From Anaeromicrobium sp. (lineage in GTDB: Bacteria > Bacillota > Clostridia > Peptostreptococcales > Thermotaleaceae): a stretch of DNA of 41,987 nt. The translations under genes were made by a program, and so were the position numbers. Below are positions 1-8,198 of the stretch, piece by piece. The stretch lies in assembly GCF_025210435.1 (NCBI RefSeq), contig NZ_JAOART010000120.1, forward strand, positions 1 through 41,987, read 5' to 3'. Within the stretch, counting starts at the first letter, position 1, and the number at the start of each line of letters is the position of its first letter. The notes below the pieces were generated by a model that had not been told where the DNA came from, did not search any database, and saw nothing but the letters and a program-made list of their open reading frames with translations.

Positions 1-105
1 GCATAGGATGTTGTGACGTTCCAGGGTTCCAAAGATTTTCAATATATTTTCCTTCGTAGGCAAGTTACTGTATAAATAAAGCTTAGTGTTGATAAATCTA
101 TATAG
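1..105. repeat. Dispersed repeat relic, copy 1 (partial)
   Basis: About 105 bases are roughly 90% identical to 21148-21252, both starting at GCATAGGATGTTGTGACGTT. The copy is cut by the window start. In both copies the minus strand reads as a similar peptide around RHNILC and NLPT.ENILKIFG, so this may be the remains of a short coding sequence of a decayed mobile element. I do not recognise the family. Confidence 0.6.
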
Positions 106-179
106 ATTTCTTGGTTTTAAAATTGCTCTGTACATTTATCTTTATGGAAAAACATAGAATTAATTTTATTAGGTTAGCC

Positions 180-240
180 GTTGGTCGTTAGTAGTTATTG
201 GTTTTAACGAAAGACAACTAACGATTAACGACTTACCAAA
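180..240. other. Imperfect hairpin downstream of the sugar dehydrogenase
   Basis: The segment around GTCGTTAGTAGTTATTGG pairs imperfectly with the later GACAACTAACGATTAACGAC across a loop of about ten bases. It sits just after the stop of the minus-strand dehydrogenase and could help end its transcript, but there is no clean T-run. The rest of 106-327 is AT-rich and holds nothing I can name. Confidence 0.3.
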
Positions 241-327
241 TCCAATAAACCCTTTAATTACCAAAAACATTTTTGTATAAAATTAATTTATTACTACGAA
301 ATCTATAAGATATATAACATATCTAAT

Positions 328-1602
328 TTATGTGTAACTGTTATGAAATAGATTGCCTAAGTTTTTAATATTAATATGAGTATTATCGTAATTTTTAAGA
401 TTAATAATATTTGTTGTATCAAATATTATAGGGTTTTTCATTGTTTTTATTAGATTTATATAGTTTAAATTTTTAAATTCGTCATGGGCAGCTAAAATTA
501 GTATCATATCTGCTCCTTCTACAGCTTCGTCAATTGATACAATATTTAGATTTTCTCCTTGAACATGTGGATCATAAATAGAAATTTTAAAATTTTCATT
601 TTCAAGTAATTTAATAATTTCTATGGCAGGGCTTTCCCTAATATCTGTAACATTTCCCTTATAAGTAATACCAAAAACAGCTATTTTAGGGTTGTGAATA
701 TCTTTCATTAATTCCTTTACATTTGATAGGATATAATGGGGCATAGAGGAATTTACTTTTCTAGCAGTAGAAATGATATTAGATAGTTGTGGTGCTTTTT
801 CAATAATAAAATAAGGATCAATGGCAAGGCAATGTCCTCCAACACCTGGCCCTGGATTATGAATATTTACTCTTGGGTGCTTATTGGCTATTGATATTAC
901 ATCAAGACCATTGATTTGCAAATGATTGGAAATTGTTACTAGCTCGTTTGCCAAAGCAATGTTCACATCCCTAAAGGTATTCTCCATTAATTTTGACATT
1001 TCAGCAGTTTTTGCATCTGTTACAAAAATTTCTCCCTTTACAAAAGCTCTATAAACATTTGCTGCTTTTTGAGAGCATTCCCGTGTACAACCTCCAACAA
1101 TTCTATTATTTTCAACTATTTCTTTTATTATATTTCCTGGTAGTACTCTTTCAGGACAATGGGCTAAATATATATTATGGCCTACTTTAAATTTTGTCTT
1201 TTCTTCTATGATTGACTTTATGATACCATCTGTTGTTCCTGGTGGAATTGTTGATTCGATTATTATAATATTATCTTTTTCTATATAAGGTAAAATTGAT
1301 TTTACTGCTGATATTAAATAAGTTAGGTCGCAGGATTTATCTTCTTTGCATGGTGTAGGGACTGCAATGATAAATACATCTGCCTTTTCAGGCTGTGTTT
1401 TTCCCATGATTTTTTCCTTATCTACCATGGTCTTTACAATATTTCCTAAAAAAGGTTCTGTAAAATGAATTTCACCCTTGTTTAATTTTTCAAGGATTTT
1501 CTCATTTATATCTACACCAATAACTTTATATTCGTGTAATGCAAGTATTGCCGTAGTGGGTAAACCGATGTAGCCAAGGCCTATTACGCATATTTTTTTC
1601 AC
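328..1602 (-). CDS. UDP-glucose/GDP-mannose dehydrogenase family protein (UDP-ManNAc dehydrogenase, WecC-like)
   Basis: A 424-residue NAD-dependent nucleotide-sugar 6-dehydrogenase, which oxidises a UDP-sugar to its uronic acid in two steps. The Rossmann motif GLGYIG is at residues 8-13, the family lysine and asparagine are in EMSKLMEN (K204, N208), and the catalytic cysteine is C258 in GVGGHCLAIDPYF. The GHCLAIDPYF form and overall length fit UDP-N-acetylmannosamine dehydrogenase better than UDP-glucose dehydrogenase; the exact substrate is inference. The start is GTG with AAAGGTG upstream. It is divergent from the glycosyltransferase at 1970, with a 158-bp repeat between them. The pair suggests surface polysaccharide or spore-coat sugar synthesis, but no epimerase is present in the window. 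Confidence 0.85.
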   Translation of the reverse strand: MKKICVIGLGYIGLPTTAILALHEYKVIGVDINEKILEKLNKGEIHFTEPFLGNIVKTMVDKEKIMGKTQPEKADVFIIAVPTPCKEDKSCDLTYLISAVKSILPYIEKDNIIIIESTIPPGTTDGIIKSIIEEKTKFKVGHNIYLAHCPERVLPGNIIKEIVENNRIVGGCTRECSQKAANVYRAFVKGEIFVTDAKTAEMSKLMENTFRDVNIALANELVTISNHLQINGLDVISIANKHPRVNIHNPGPGVGGHCLAIDPYFIIEKAPQLSNIISTARKVNSSMPHYILSNVKELMKDIHNPKIAVFGITYKGNVTDIRESPAIEIIKLLENENFKISIYDPHVQGENLNIVSIDEAVEGADMILILAAHDEFKNLNYINLIKTMKNPIIFDTTNIINLKNYDNTHINIKNLGNLFHNSYT

Positions 1603-1690
1603 AATATATACACCTTTCCATAATTTAATATTTATAAACTTCCTTAATTTCAGAGTATGAATTGTAATACTTAAAAGTTACAAAACAATA

Positions 1691-1848
1691 AGGCATATGA
1701 AAAAAATAAACTAGTCAACTTCCTGAGGAATTTAAATTATTTTCAAGGCATGGAGAGCGAGCATATTAAACATATGTAAGCGATTCCATAACGAAGAAAA
1801 TAGTTCAAATAACCAGTGAAATGACTAATTTATTTTTTGAATATGCCT
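1691..1848 (-). repeat. 158-bp MITE-like repeat, copy A
   Basis: One of three copies, all exactly 158 bp, in inverted orientation relative to copies B (3808) and C (14289). Each begins AGGCATA and ends ATGCCT, and the outer ~50 bases of the two ends are imperfect inverted repeats of each other (for example TTTTTTGAATATGCCT against AGGCATATGAAAAAAA). There is no ORF inside. The size, terminal inverted repeats and exact length conservation fit a miniature inverted-repeat element. Confidence 0.85.
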
Positions 1849-1969
1849 AAGATGTGATACAAGGCACATTTGTAACGGGATAAAATTCATGTGCATAGTA
1901 TTATAGTAATTTAAAGGTGTTTTTGTAAATCAATAAATATTTCTTGAAAGGGAGTGAGGGAATGGTCAA

Positions 1970-3613
1970 GTGAATACCATAAATAAATTAAAGGTAGTTT
2001 CGATTGTAGATGAATTCAGTTATGAATGCTTAAAATATGAATGTAATCTTATTCAATTAGATGGGGAAAAATGGAAATATCAATTGATTAATGAAAACCC
2101 TGACTTACTCTTTGTTGAATCTGCATGGCTAGGAAAAGGAGGTAAATGGGTCCGTAGGATTACTGGGGAAAAGGAAAATAATATAATGGAAGACCTCATA
2201 AATACATGTAATGAGATGAATATTCCTACTGTTTTTTGGAATAAGGAAGATCCAATATTTTTTGAAAATTTCATTGAAACAGCAAAATTTTTTGACTATG
2301 TATTTACAACGGATGAAGGATGTATAGGAACATATAAAAGAATATTAGGACATAGCAATGTATACGTTTTGCCCTTTGCTGCACAGCCCAAATTGCATAA
2401 TCCAATAGATAGGGGTAAAAAACCACTTGGAAAAGTTGCCTTTGCAGGAACTTGGCATAAAATGTATTCTGAAAGAGAAAAGAACATGGAAATGCTATTA
2501 GAACCAGCCTGCAAATATGGATTGCACATTTATGACCGAATGTATTATAGCAAATTTAAATATCGCTATGGATTCCCAGATTTGTACAAATCATATATTA
2601 AAAAACCTGTTCATTATCTAAAAATACCTTCAATCTATAAAAATTATAATACATTTTTAAATGTTAATTTCACTAAAAACAGCGCTACTATGTTTTCAAG
2701 AAGGGTATTTGAATTATTAGCATGTGGAACAAATGTTATTAGTAGTTATTCATTAGGAATAGAAAAGATGTTTTTAAATATTGTTAAACTATGTAGGTCA
2801 AAGGAAGACGTAAAAAAGCATTTGAAATTTTTACTTTATGACAAAGAATTAAGAGACAGACTATCTGTACGAGGGCAAAGGGAGGTATTTAAAAAACATA
2901 CTTATAGACATAGAATGGAAACTATTTTAGAAAAAATTGGTTTAAATTATAAGAGAAGAGAAATTCCAGGTGTATCTATTATTACTTGTATTAATAGACC
3001 AAATAAAATAGAAAATGTATTTTCAAATTTTGAAAGACAAAACTATAAAAAGAAAGAGTTAATTCTTATTTTAAAGGATGATTCTATAAATATAGAAGAA
3101 TGGAAGAAAAGAGAGAAATCTTATGATTATGTAAAAGTATTTATAATGGATGAAGAGAAATCATTAGGGGAATGTGTTAATTTTGCCATGGACCAGGCAA
3201 GGTATCCTTATGTATCTAATTTTCACGAGGATGATTATTATGCTCCAGAATTTTTAGGGGATCTAATGAATCCTTTTGAGTATACAGATGCACATATTGT
3301 TGGGAAACAAACATACTACTCTTATATGGAGGAAAGTGAGACTTTAGGAGTTGAATTTCCTAATTTTGAAAATCAATACGTAAATTCACTATGTGAGTCA
3401 GCTTTTATTATGAAGAAAGAAATATGGAACCAAATAAAATTTAATCATATTAATATTAAAACCTTTAAAATGTTTTTTCAAGATTGTATTAACAATGGGA
3501 AAAAACTATACTCAGCAGATAGATTTAACTATGTATATATGAAGCCTCAGACAACAAGTGAATGTAAAATTGTTAGATATATGGGTAACTATATAAAACA
3601 TATAATTGTATAG
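1970..3613 (+). CDS. Two-domain glycosyltransferase (CgeB-like plus GT2-like)
   Basis: A 547-residue protein with no signal peptide. Residues about 90-330 resemble the CgeB/YkvP spore-protein glycosyltransferase fold: an early VFTTDEG segment, then FAGTW at the domain junction and a C-terminal RRVFELLACGTNVIS nucleotide-sugar-binding motif. Residues about 345-520 form a second, GT-A-like module that opens with VSIITCINRP and carries a DxD-like HEDDYY. Proteins of this layout glycosylate spore-surface or cell-surface components; the acceptor is unknown. The start is GTG with GAGGG nine bases upstream; an ATG at 1962 hits a stop after three codons. The gene stands alone between inverted copies A and B of the 158-bp repeat, and its C terminus is followed by a strong hairpin. 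Confidence 0.75.
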   Translation: MNTINKLKVVSIVDEFSYECLKYECNLIQLDGEKWKYQLINENPDLLFVESAWLGKGGKWVRRITGEKENNIMEDLINTCNEMNIPTVFWNKEDPIFFENFIETAKFFDYVFTTDEGCIGTYKRILGHSNVYVLPFAAQPKLHNPIDRGKKPLGKVAFAGTWHKMYSEREKNMEMLLEPACKYGLHIYDRMYYSKFKYRYGFPDLYKSYIKKPVHYLKIPSIYKNYNTFLNVNFTKNSATMFSRRVFELLACGTNVISSYSLGIEKMFLNIVKLCRSKEDVKKHLKFLLYDKELRDRLSVRGQREVFKKHTYRHRMETILEKIGLNYKRREIPGVSIITCINRPNKIENVFSNFERQNYKKKELILILKDDSINIEEWKKREKSYDYVKVFIMDEEKSLGECVNFAMDQARYPYVSNFHEDDYYAPEFLGDLMNPFEYTDAHIVGKQTYYSYMEESETLGVEFPNFENQYVNSLCESAFIMKKEIWNQIKFNHINIKTFKMFFQDCINNGKKLYSADRFNYVYMKPQTTSECKIVRYMGNYIKHIIV

Positions 3614-3750
3614 GTACTATAAGTTAGTTATATAGAAAAGATCTATATTTATTAAATAAACTATAAAGAAAATCAATTGGTTATAATAGAAAAGATATTT
3701 TATAATAATAGTTAGTATATAATTGAAAAAAGGGTCATATTAAATTTCAA

Positions 3751-3800
3751 TATTAAGTGTAAAAAGTGGCAGGATAGCTTGCCACTTTTTATACTTAATA
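3751..3800. terminator. Terminator after the glycosyltransferase
   Basis: A 21-bp stem (3751-3771 with 3780-3800, one G-U-type mismatch) built on AAAAAGTGGCA/TGCCACTTTTT, with the U-run inside the stem arm. It can work in both directions. The AT-rich stretch 3614-3750 shows nothing else. Confidence 0.8.
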
Positions 3801-3807
3801 GGACATA

Positions 3808-3965
3808 AGGCATATTCAAAAAATAAATTAGCCATTTCACTGGTTATTTGAATTATTTTCTTCGTTATGGAATCGCTTACATATGTTTAATATGCTCGCT
3901 CACCATGCCTTGAAAATAATCTAAATCCCTCAGAGAACTGACTAGTTTATTTCTTTCATATGCCT
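3808..3965 (+). repeat. 158-bp MITE-like repeat, copy B
   Basis: The same 158-bp unit as copy A in opposite orientation, starting AGGCATATTCAAAAAATAAA and ending CATATGCCT. Together with copy A it brackets the glycosyltransferase as an inverted pair. Confidence 0.85.
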
Positions 3966-4017
3966 AAATCATGATTTGGATAGAAAAATCAAAAAAATAT
4001 ATATGGAGGTATAGACC

Positions 4018-5169
4018 ATGAATGAATTACCTAGTATGTTTAATGAATATGATGAAGCAAGACAAAATGGTTTTATAGAAGTGAAAAAATATAAGGAATC
4101 TGGGAAAAAAGTAGTGGGAACCTTTTGTACCTATACTCCTAAGGAGTTGATTCATGCTGCTGGGGGCATAGCCGTAAGCTTATGTGGTACCAGCAATGAA
4201 CCAATTGCTGATGCAGAAATAGATTTGCCAGCAAATTTATGTCCACTTATTAAATCTAGTTATGGTTTTGCCATAACTGACAAATGTCCATATTTTTATT
4301 TTTCTGATTTAATTGTGGGAGAAACCACATGTGATGGAAAGAAAAAGATGTATGAACTTCTTGGAGAAATAAAACCAATGCACGTGATGCAATTACCACA
4401 AAATAATGTAGACCAGGAATCTATGGTTTTATGGAAAAAGGAAATAATGAAACTTAAAGACAGAATAGAGAAGGACTTTCATGTAGAGATTACACCAGAA
4501 AAACTAAAAGAGGCAATAAATATTCACAATGAAGAGAGAAAAGCAAAAATTCAGTTTTATGAGCTAGGAAAATTGAGTCCTTCACCTGTTACAGGAATGG
4601 AAATATTAAAGGTCCTTTATGGTTCTCAGTTTAAATTAGATAAAAGGGAAAGTATAGATTATATTAAAGAATTAACTGCTAAAATAAAGGATGAATATGA
4701 AAATGGACAAAGGGCTACTTCACCAGATGCTCCGAGAATACTAGTTACAGGTTGTCCTATAGGAGGGGCCACGGAGAAAGCAATACAGGCAATAGAAGAA
4801 AATGGTGGAGTGGTAGTATGCTATGAAAATTGCGGAGGTGTAAAGGCAAATAGCCTTCTTGTGGATGAAGATAAAGAGCCTATAGAAGCCATAGCAGAAA
4901 AATATTTGAGTATTCCATGTTCTGTAATGTCACCTAATACAAAGAGACTTGAGTTATTGTCTAAATTAATAGATGAATATAAGATTGATGGAGTAGTAGA
5001 GGTGATTTTACAAGCCTGTCATACATACAATGTGGAAGCTACTAGTGTAAAGAGGTTTGTAAATAGGGAAAAGAACATACCTTATATTAATATAGAAACG
5101 GATTATTCCCAAAATGATATTGGTCAACTCAGTACAAGGATGGGAGCCTTCTTAGAAATGTTATACTAA
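4018..5169 (+). CDS. 2-hydroxyacyl-CoA dehydratase subunit D family protein (double-cubane cluster protein type)
   Basis: A 383-residue member of the HgdB/BcrC/YjiM family, in which iron-sulfur clusters carry electrons for ATP-driven reductions. N-terminal cysteines C37 (GTFCTYTPKE), C56, C75 (ANLCPLIKS), C90 (DKCPYFYF) and C105 (ETTCDGKKKMYE) match the usual cluster-ligand pattern, and the C-terminal half has GCPIGGATEK and ENCGG. The length suits a single-subunit YjiM/double-cubane protein rather than one half of a heterodimeric dehydratase. No ATPase activator (HgdC/YjiL type) and no second subunit lie next to it, so the physiological reaction is open. Start ATG with a GGAGG site. A perfect 20-bp terminator stem follows the stop. 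Confidence 0.8.
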   Translation: MNELPSMFNEYDEARQNGFIEVKKYKESGKKVVGTFCTYTPKELIHAAGGIAVSLCGTSNEPIADAEIDLPANLCPLIKSSYGFAITDKCPYFYFSDLIVGETTCDGKKKMYELLGEIKPMHVMQLPQNNVDQESMVLWKKEIMKLKDRIEKDFHVEITPEKLKEAINIHNEERKAKIQFYELGKLSPSPVTGMEILKVLYGSQFKLDKRESIDYIKELTAKIKDEYENGQRATSPDAPRILVTGCPIGGATEKAIQAIEENGGVVVCYENCGGVKANSLLVDEDKEPIEAIAEKYLSIPCSVMSPNTKRLELLSKLIDEYKIDGVVEVILQACHTYNVEATSVKRFVNREKNIPYINIETDYSQNDIGQLSTRMGAFLEMLY

Positions 5170-5212
5170 TATTAATAAGCCCATGATTAATTTCATGGGC
5201 TTATTAATATTA
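5167..5212. terminator. Bidirectional terminator between convergent genes
   Basis: A perfect 20-bp stem (5167-5186 with 5193-5212, core AAGCCCATGA/TCATGGGCTT) with a 6-base loop, between the plus-strand dehydratase-like gene and the minus-strand racemase. A T-run follows on the plus strand. Confidence 0.85.
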
Positions 5213-5219
5213 AAATTTT

Positions 5220-5948
5220 TTATTTAGCTCCTAAGACCTCTGAAGTAGCTTTTTCAATAGCTGCTTTAGCTAGTATTTCAGTAGGATCGATCGTGTCATC
5301 TACTAAATCAAAGATCTGAAAAATAAGGGGTAATTCTGTACAACCAAGAATTATTTTCTTTGCGCCCCTAGATAAAGCATCCTTTTTAAAGTCATATAAA
5401 TCATCATGAGTATAATTAAATTTTCCATTTTTATAATCATAAATCATATCCATAACCTTTTGTTTAAGCTCTTTAGAAGGCTCTATAAGTTCCATGTTGT
5501 AGGATTCAAAGGCTTTCTCATAAATCATGGATTTATAAGTACCTTTAGTTCCTAAAAGGTAAACCTTTTCGCTTCCTTGTATATTATTAGAAATATATTT
5601 TGCTGTTTCTTCTATCATATTGATAAAGATAATATTCTTATGAGTAATTAAATCTTCAATAGTTTTACAAACATCATTATAAAAATAGTGGGCCGTATTA
5701 CATGGCATTATAAGGATATTTGCACCAATGGATATTAAATTCCTGGCAGAGGATGAAATTTCGCCAGTTGGATTTTCTCCGCCCTCTAAAATATAAGTGG
5801 ATCTGTCTGGGATTGATGTATTATTATCTATAACTATATGAAGGTGACTTTGATCTGAATGGGCAGGGGTATTGTTCACAATTTTTTTGAATAAATCAAT
5901 AGTTGCCATGGGCCCCATACCACCTATAATCCCTACTGTTTTTTTCAT
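5220..5948 (-). CDS. Aspartate/glutamate racemase family protein
   Basis: A 242-residue PLP-independent racemase that interconverts L- and D-aspartate or glutamate through two cysteines. Seen: N-terminal GIIGGMGP, first catalytic cysteine C83 in MPCNTAHYF, second C203 in ILGCTELPL. The length is normal for the RacD/YgeA group. It follows the symporter gene by ten bases in the same direction, so the two are very probably cotranscribed; import and racemisation of the same acidic amino acid is a natural reading, with the GlnKL-type sensor upstream controlling both. Substrate preference cannot be read from the sequence with certainty. Confidence 0.85.
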   Translation of the reverse strand: MKKTVGIIGGMGPMATIDLFKKIVNNTPAHSDQSHLHIVIDNNTSIPDRSTYILEGGENPTGEISSSARNLISIGANILIMPCNTAHYFYNDVCKTIEDLITHKNIIFINMIEETAKYISNNIQGSEKVYLLGTKGTYKSMIYEKAFESYNMELIEPSKELKQKVMDMIYDYKNGKFNYTHDDLYDFKKDALSRGAKKIILGCTELPLIFQIFDLVDDTIDPTEILAKAAIEKATSEVLGAK

Positions 5949-5958
5949 AGAATCACCA

Positions 5959-7191
5959 TTATTTACTATAAATATTTGAACTTACAGGTTCTAAGTCTTT
6001 TTCTGTAGAAGCAACAACTACTGCACATGATGCGTCACCTATTACATTAACAGATGTTCTTGCCATATCTAATATTCTATCAATACCTGCAATTAGAACA
6101 AGGCCTTCAAGGGGTAATCCTACTGATTGGAGTACAAGGGTTAACATTATGAATCCACCACCAGGTACGCCTGCTGTTCCAATAGAGCCTAATGTGGCAG
6201 TTAATACGATTGTTGCCATTTGAGCAAGGCTTAATTCTAGTCCATATACTTGAGCTATAAATAATGCACATACACCTTGATATAGTGCTGTACCATCCAT
6301 ATTTATAGTGGCACCTAATGGAAGAACAAAACTTGCAATTTTTTCTGAAACACCTAAATTTTCACGAGTGGATTTTATTGTTACAGGTAGAGTTCCTGAA
6401 GAACTGGTTGTACTAAAGGCTGTGATTGCAGCTGGGGCAATTCCCTTAAAGAATTTCATAGGGCTTATACCAGCAAACACCTTTACAGCTGTAGAATATA
6501 CTAAAACTGCGTGTAACGCACAACCAATATAAACAGCTAAAATTACCATACTAAGTGGTTTTAATACATCCATTCCATATTGAGATACTACAGGAACAAT
6601 CAAAGCAAAGATTCCATAAGGGGCAAGTTCCATAATAAATGCTGTAATCTTATACATGATTTCTGCAAGACTATCAAAAAAATTTACAAAGGGCTTAGCT
6701 TTATCCTCAGAAACGGCAGTACATCCCACACCTAAGAATAGGGCAAAAGCAATAACTTGTAGGATATTTCCGTCAACTAATCCCTTTAAAGGATTTTTTG
6801 GAATAATATTAAGTAATGTAGCAATTACAGAAGGAGCTTCTTTACCAGCCTGTTCTGCTCCTACAGGAATAATAAGTCCAGCACCTGGGTTCATTACTTT
6901 ACCTAAAAATAATCCTATGGAAACGGCAACGGCTGTTGTTCCTAAATAATAGATAACCGTTTTCCCACCTATTCTACCAAGGGATTTTACATCTCCAATA
7001 CTTGCTGCACCTACAATTAGGGAAGAGAATACTAATGGCACAATGATCATTTTTATCATATTGATAAATAGTGTACCAAATGGCTTAATATATGTTTGAG
7101 CTACCTCTGGTGTACCTTGCATTAATAAACCAACAAGAATACCTATAATAAGTCCAAGAAAAATTTTTGTCGTTAATTTCATTTTTTTCAT
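5959..7191 (-). CDS. Dicarboxylate/amino acid:cation symporter (GltP/DctA family)
   Basis: A 410-residue DAACS-family membrane transporter that takes up glutamate, aspartate or C4-dicarboxylates with H+ or Na+. The family signatures are present: the serine-rich re-entrant loop STTSSSGTLPVT, the substrate-binding NMDGTALYQG, and the second re-entrant loop GVPGGGF. The N terminus is hydrophobic with a short basic start, as expected. It is the first gene of a two-gene unit with the Asp/Glu racemase. Its upstream region holds four 10-bp tandem repeats and a weak -10 (TATAAA on the minus strand near 7225-7230), which fits activation by the adjacent two-component system. Confidence 0.88.
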   Translation of the reverse strand: MKKMKLTTKIFLGLIIGILVGLLMQGTPEVAQTYIKPFGTLFINMIKMIIVPLVFSSLIVGAASIGDVKSLGRIGGKTVIYYLGTTAVAVSIGLFLGKVMNPGAGLIIPVGAEQAGKEAPSVIATLLNIIPKNPLKGLVDGNILQVIAFALFLGVGCTAVSEDKAKPFVNFFDSLAEIMYKITAFIMELAPYGIFALIVPVVSQYGMDVLKPLSMVILAVYIGCALHAVLVYSTAVKVFAGISPMKFFKGIAPAAITAFSTTSSSGTLPVTIKSTRENLGVSEKIASFVLPLGATINMDGTALYQGVCALFIAQVYGLELSLAQMATIVLTATLGSIGTAGVPGGGFIMLTLVLQSVGLPLEGLVLIAGIDRILDMARTSVNVIGDASCAVVVASTEKDLEPVSSNIYSK

Positions 7192-7224
7192 ATCTTCATT
7201 CCTTTCTGAATATTTTTTGCCAAT

Positions 7225-7300
7225 TTTATATGTCTAATATAAGAATATAATCTTTCAGACGGAAAAAGACGGAAAAAGACGGAAAAAGACGGAAGCAGAC
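7225..7300 (-). promoter_or_regulatory. Tandem 10-bp repeats, candidate GlnL-type operator, with promoter of the symporter operon
   Basis: On the plus strand GACGGAAAAA occurs three times head to tail (7258-7287), then once imperfectly (GACGGAAGCA, 7288-7297). Read on the gene's strand this is TTTTTC-N4-TTTTTC-N4-TTTTTC. As I recall, the Bacillus GlnL site is TTTTGT-N4-TTTTGT, which has the same 10-bp period and T-rich half-site. The array ends about 28 bases upstream of a possible -10 element, a usual place for an activator. Confidence 0.6.
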
Positions 7301-7330
7301 TTTGTGTTTTCTGACTATTTTAAAAATTGT

Positions 7331-8197
7331 TTATTTATTAACATAGTTTAAAAGGACCATACTACTCTCAATAAATTTTCTTATATTAATTTTTCCTTGC
7401 TCATTAGATCGACCTTTTAAATAATTCATCTGTTTACGTAATTCATTAAAATCAAATATTTGAGCGCTATAACTCTCAAATACAGGGTTCATATAATCTT
7501 CTATACCGAGGGAAGCCATAATATTAAATGATTTAGTAATAGTACGTCTTATTCGTTGTTCAACTGCATATAATTGACTTTTATCCTCTGGATTTTCCAC
7601 AAGGGACTTATACATATCTGAAAGTGTGTATTTACTACCATTTAAATTAATAACCCACATGAGAGCATTGATAAGATCTTCACAACCATTTTCTCCTATA
7701 ATACCTAGTTTGCCATATAATCTTTTGATTTGTTCATGTTGATTAGGAGGCTTTTTTCGAGATTCAAAGGTTGATAAATAATTGAGGTTTGTAAAAGCTT
7801 CTCTAAAATAATCTATAGTATTTTCCATCATTAAATACTTTTTTGCCTTATCTATTACAGCCATGACTTCAACCACATTTATAGGCTTATTAATGAAAAA
7901 CTCAATATTATGATTATATGCCCTTGCAATCATATTTTTATCAGATACCTCTGAAATCATAATAATTACAGGAGAATATACCCTTTGAATTTCTTTAATG
8001 ACTTCAATGCCATCCTTATCTGGTAGTAGGTAGTCAAGTAAAACAATATCTGGTGTAAGTTTAATTATTTTTTCTATGGCTTCATTACCTGTGGTAGCCA
8101 TACCAGCAAAGGCTTTAGGGTAATGTTCATCTATTAAGTTATTTAAAACATTTACTATACTTGTATCATCATCTACCACATAAATCGAATGTATCAT
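7331..8197 (-). CDS. Response regulator of the GlnL/YcbB type
   Basis: A 288-residue two-component response regulator. Receiver domain at residues 1-125, with the acidic pocket in VVDDD, the phospho-acceptor Asp in IVLLDYLLPDKDG and the lysine in FINKPIN. The C-terminal half is not a common HTH; it carries GIIGENGCEDLINALMW and matches the YcbB domain of Bacillus GlnL, which binds DNA. I place the start at the ATG at 8197, behind GGGGGATTATAAA and one base past the kinase stop; a longer form starting at 8224 would overlap the kinase by 26 bases. It is cotranscribed with the kinase and lies directly upstream of the symporter it probably controls. Confidence 0.8.
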   Translation of the reverse strand: MIHSIYVVDDDTSIVNVLNNLIDEHYPKAFAGMATTGNEAIEKIIKLTPDIVLLDYLLPDKDGIEVIKEIQRVYSPVIIMISEVSDKNMIARAYNHNIEFFINKPINVVEVMAVIDKAKKYLMMENTIDYFREAFTNLNYLSTFESRKKPPNQHEQIKRLYGKLGIIGENGCEDLINALMWVINLNGSKYTLSDMYKSLVENPEDKSQLYAVEQRIRRTITKSFNIMASLGIEDYMNPVFESYSAQIFDFNELRKQMNYLKGRSNEQGKINIRKFIESSMVLLNYVNK

Positions 8198-8198
8198 T

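Noticed and set aside
7258-7300. CRISPR-like array
   Set aside because: The units are 10 bp and directly adjacent without spacers; this is an operator-type tandem repeat.
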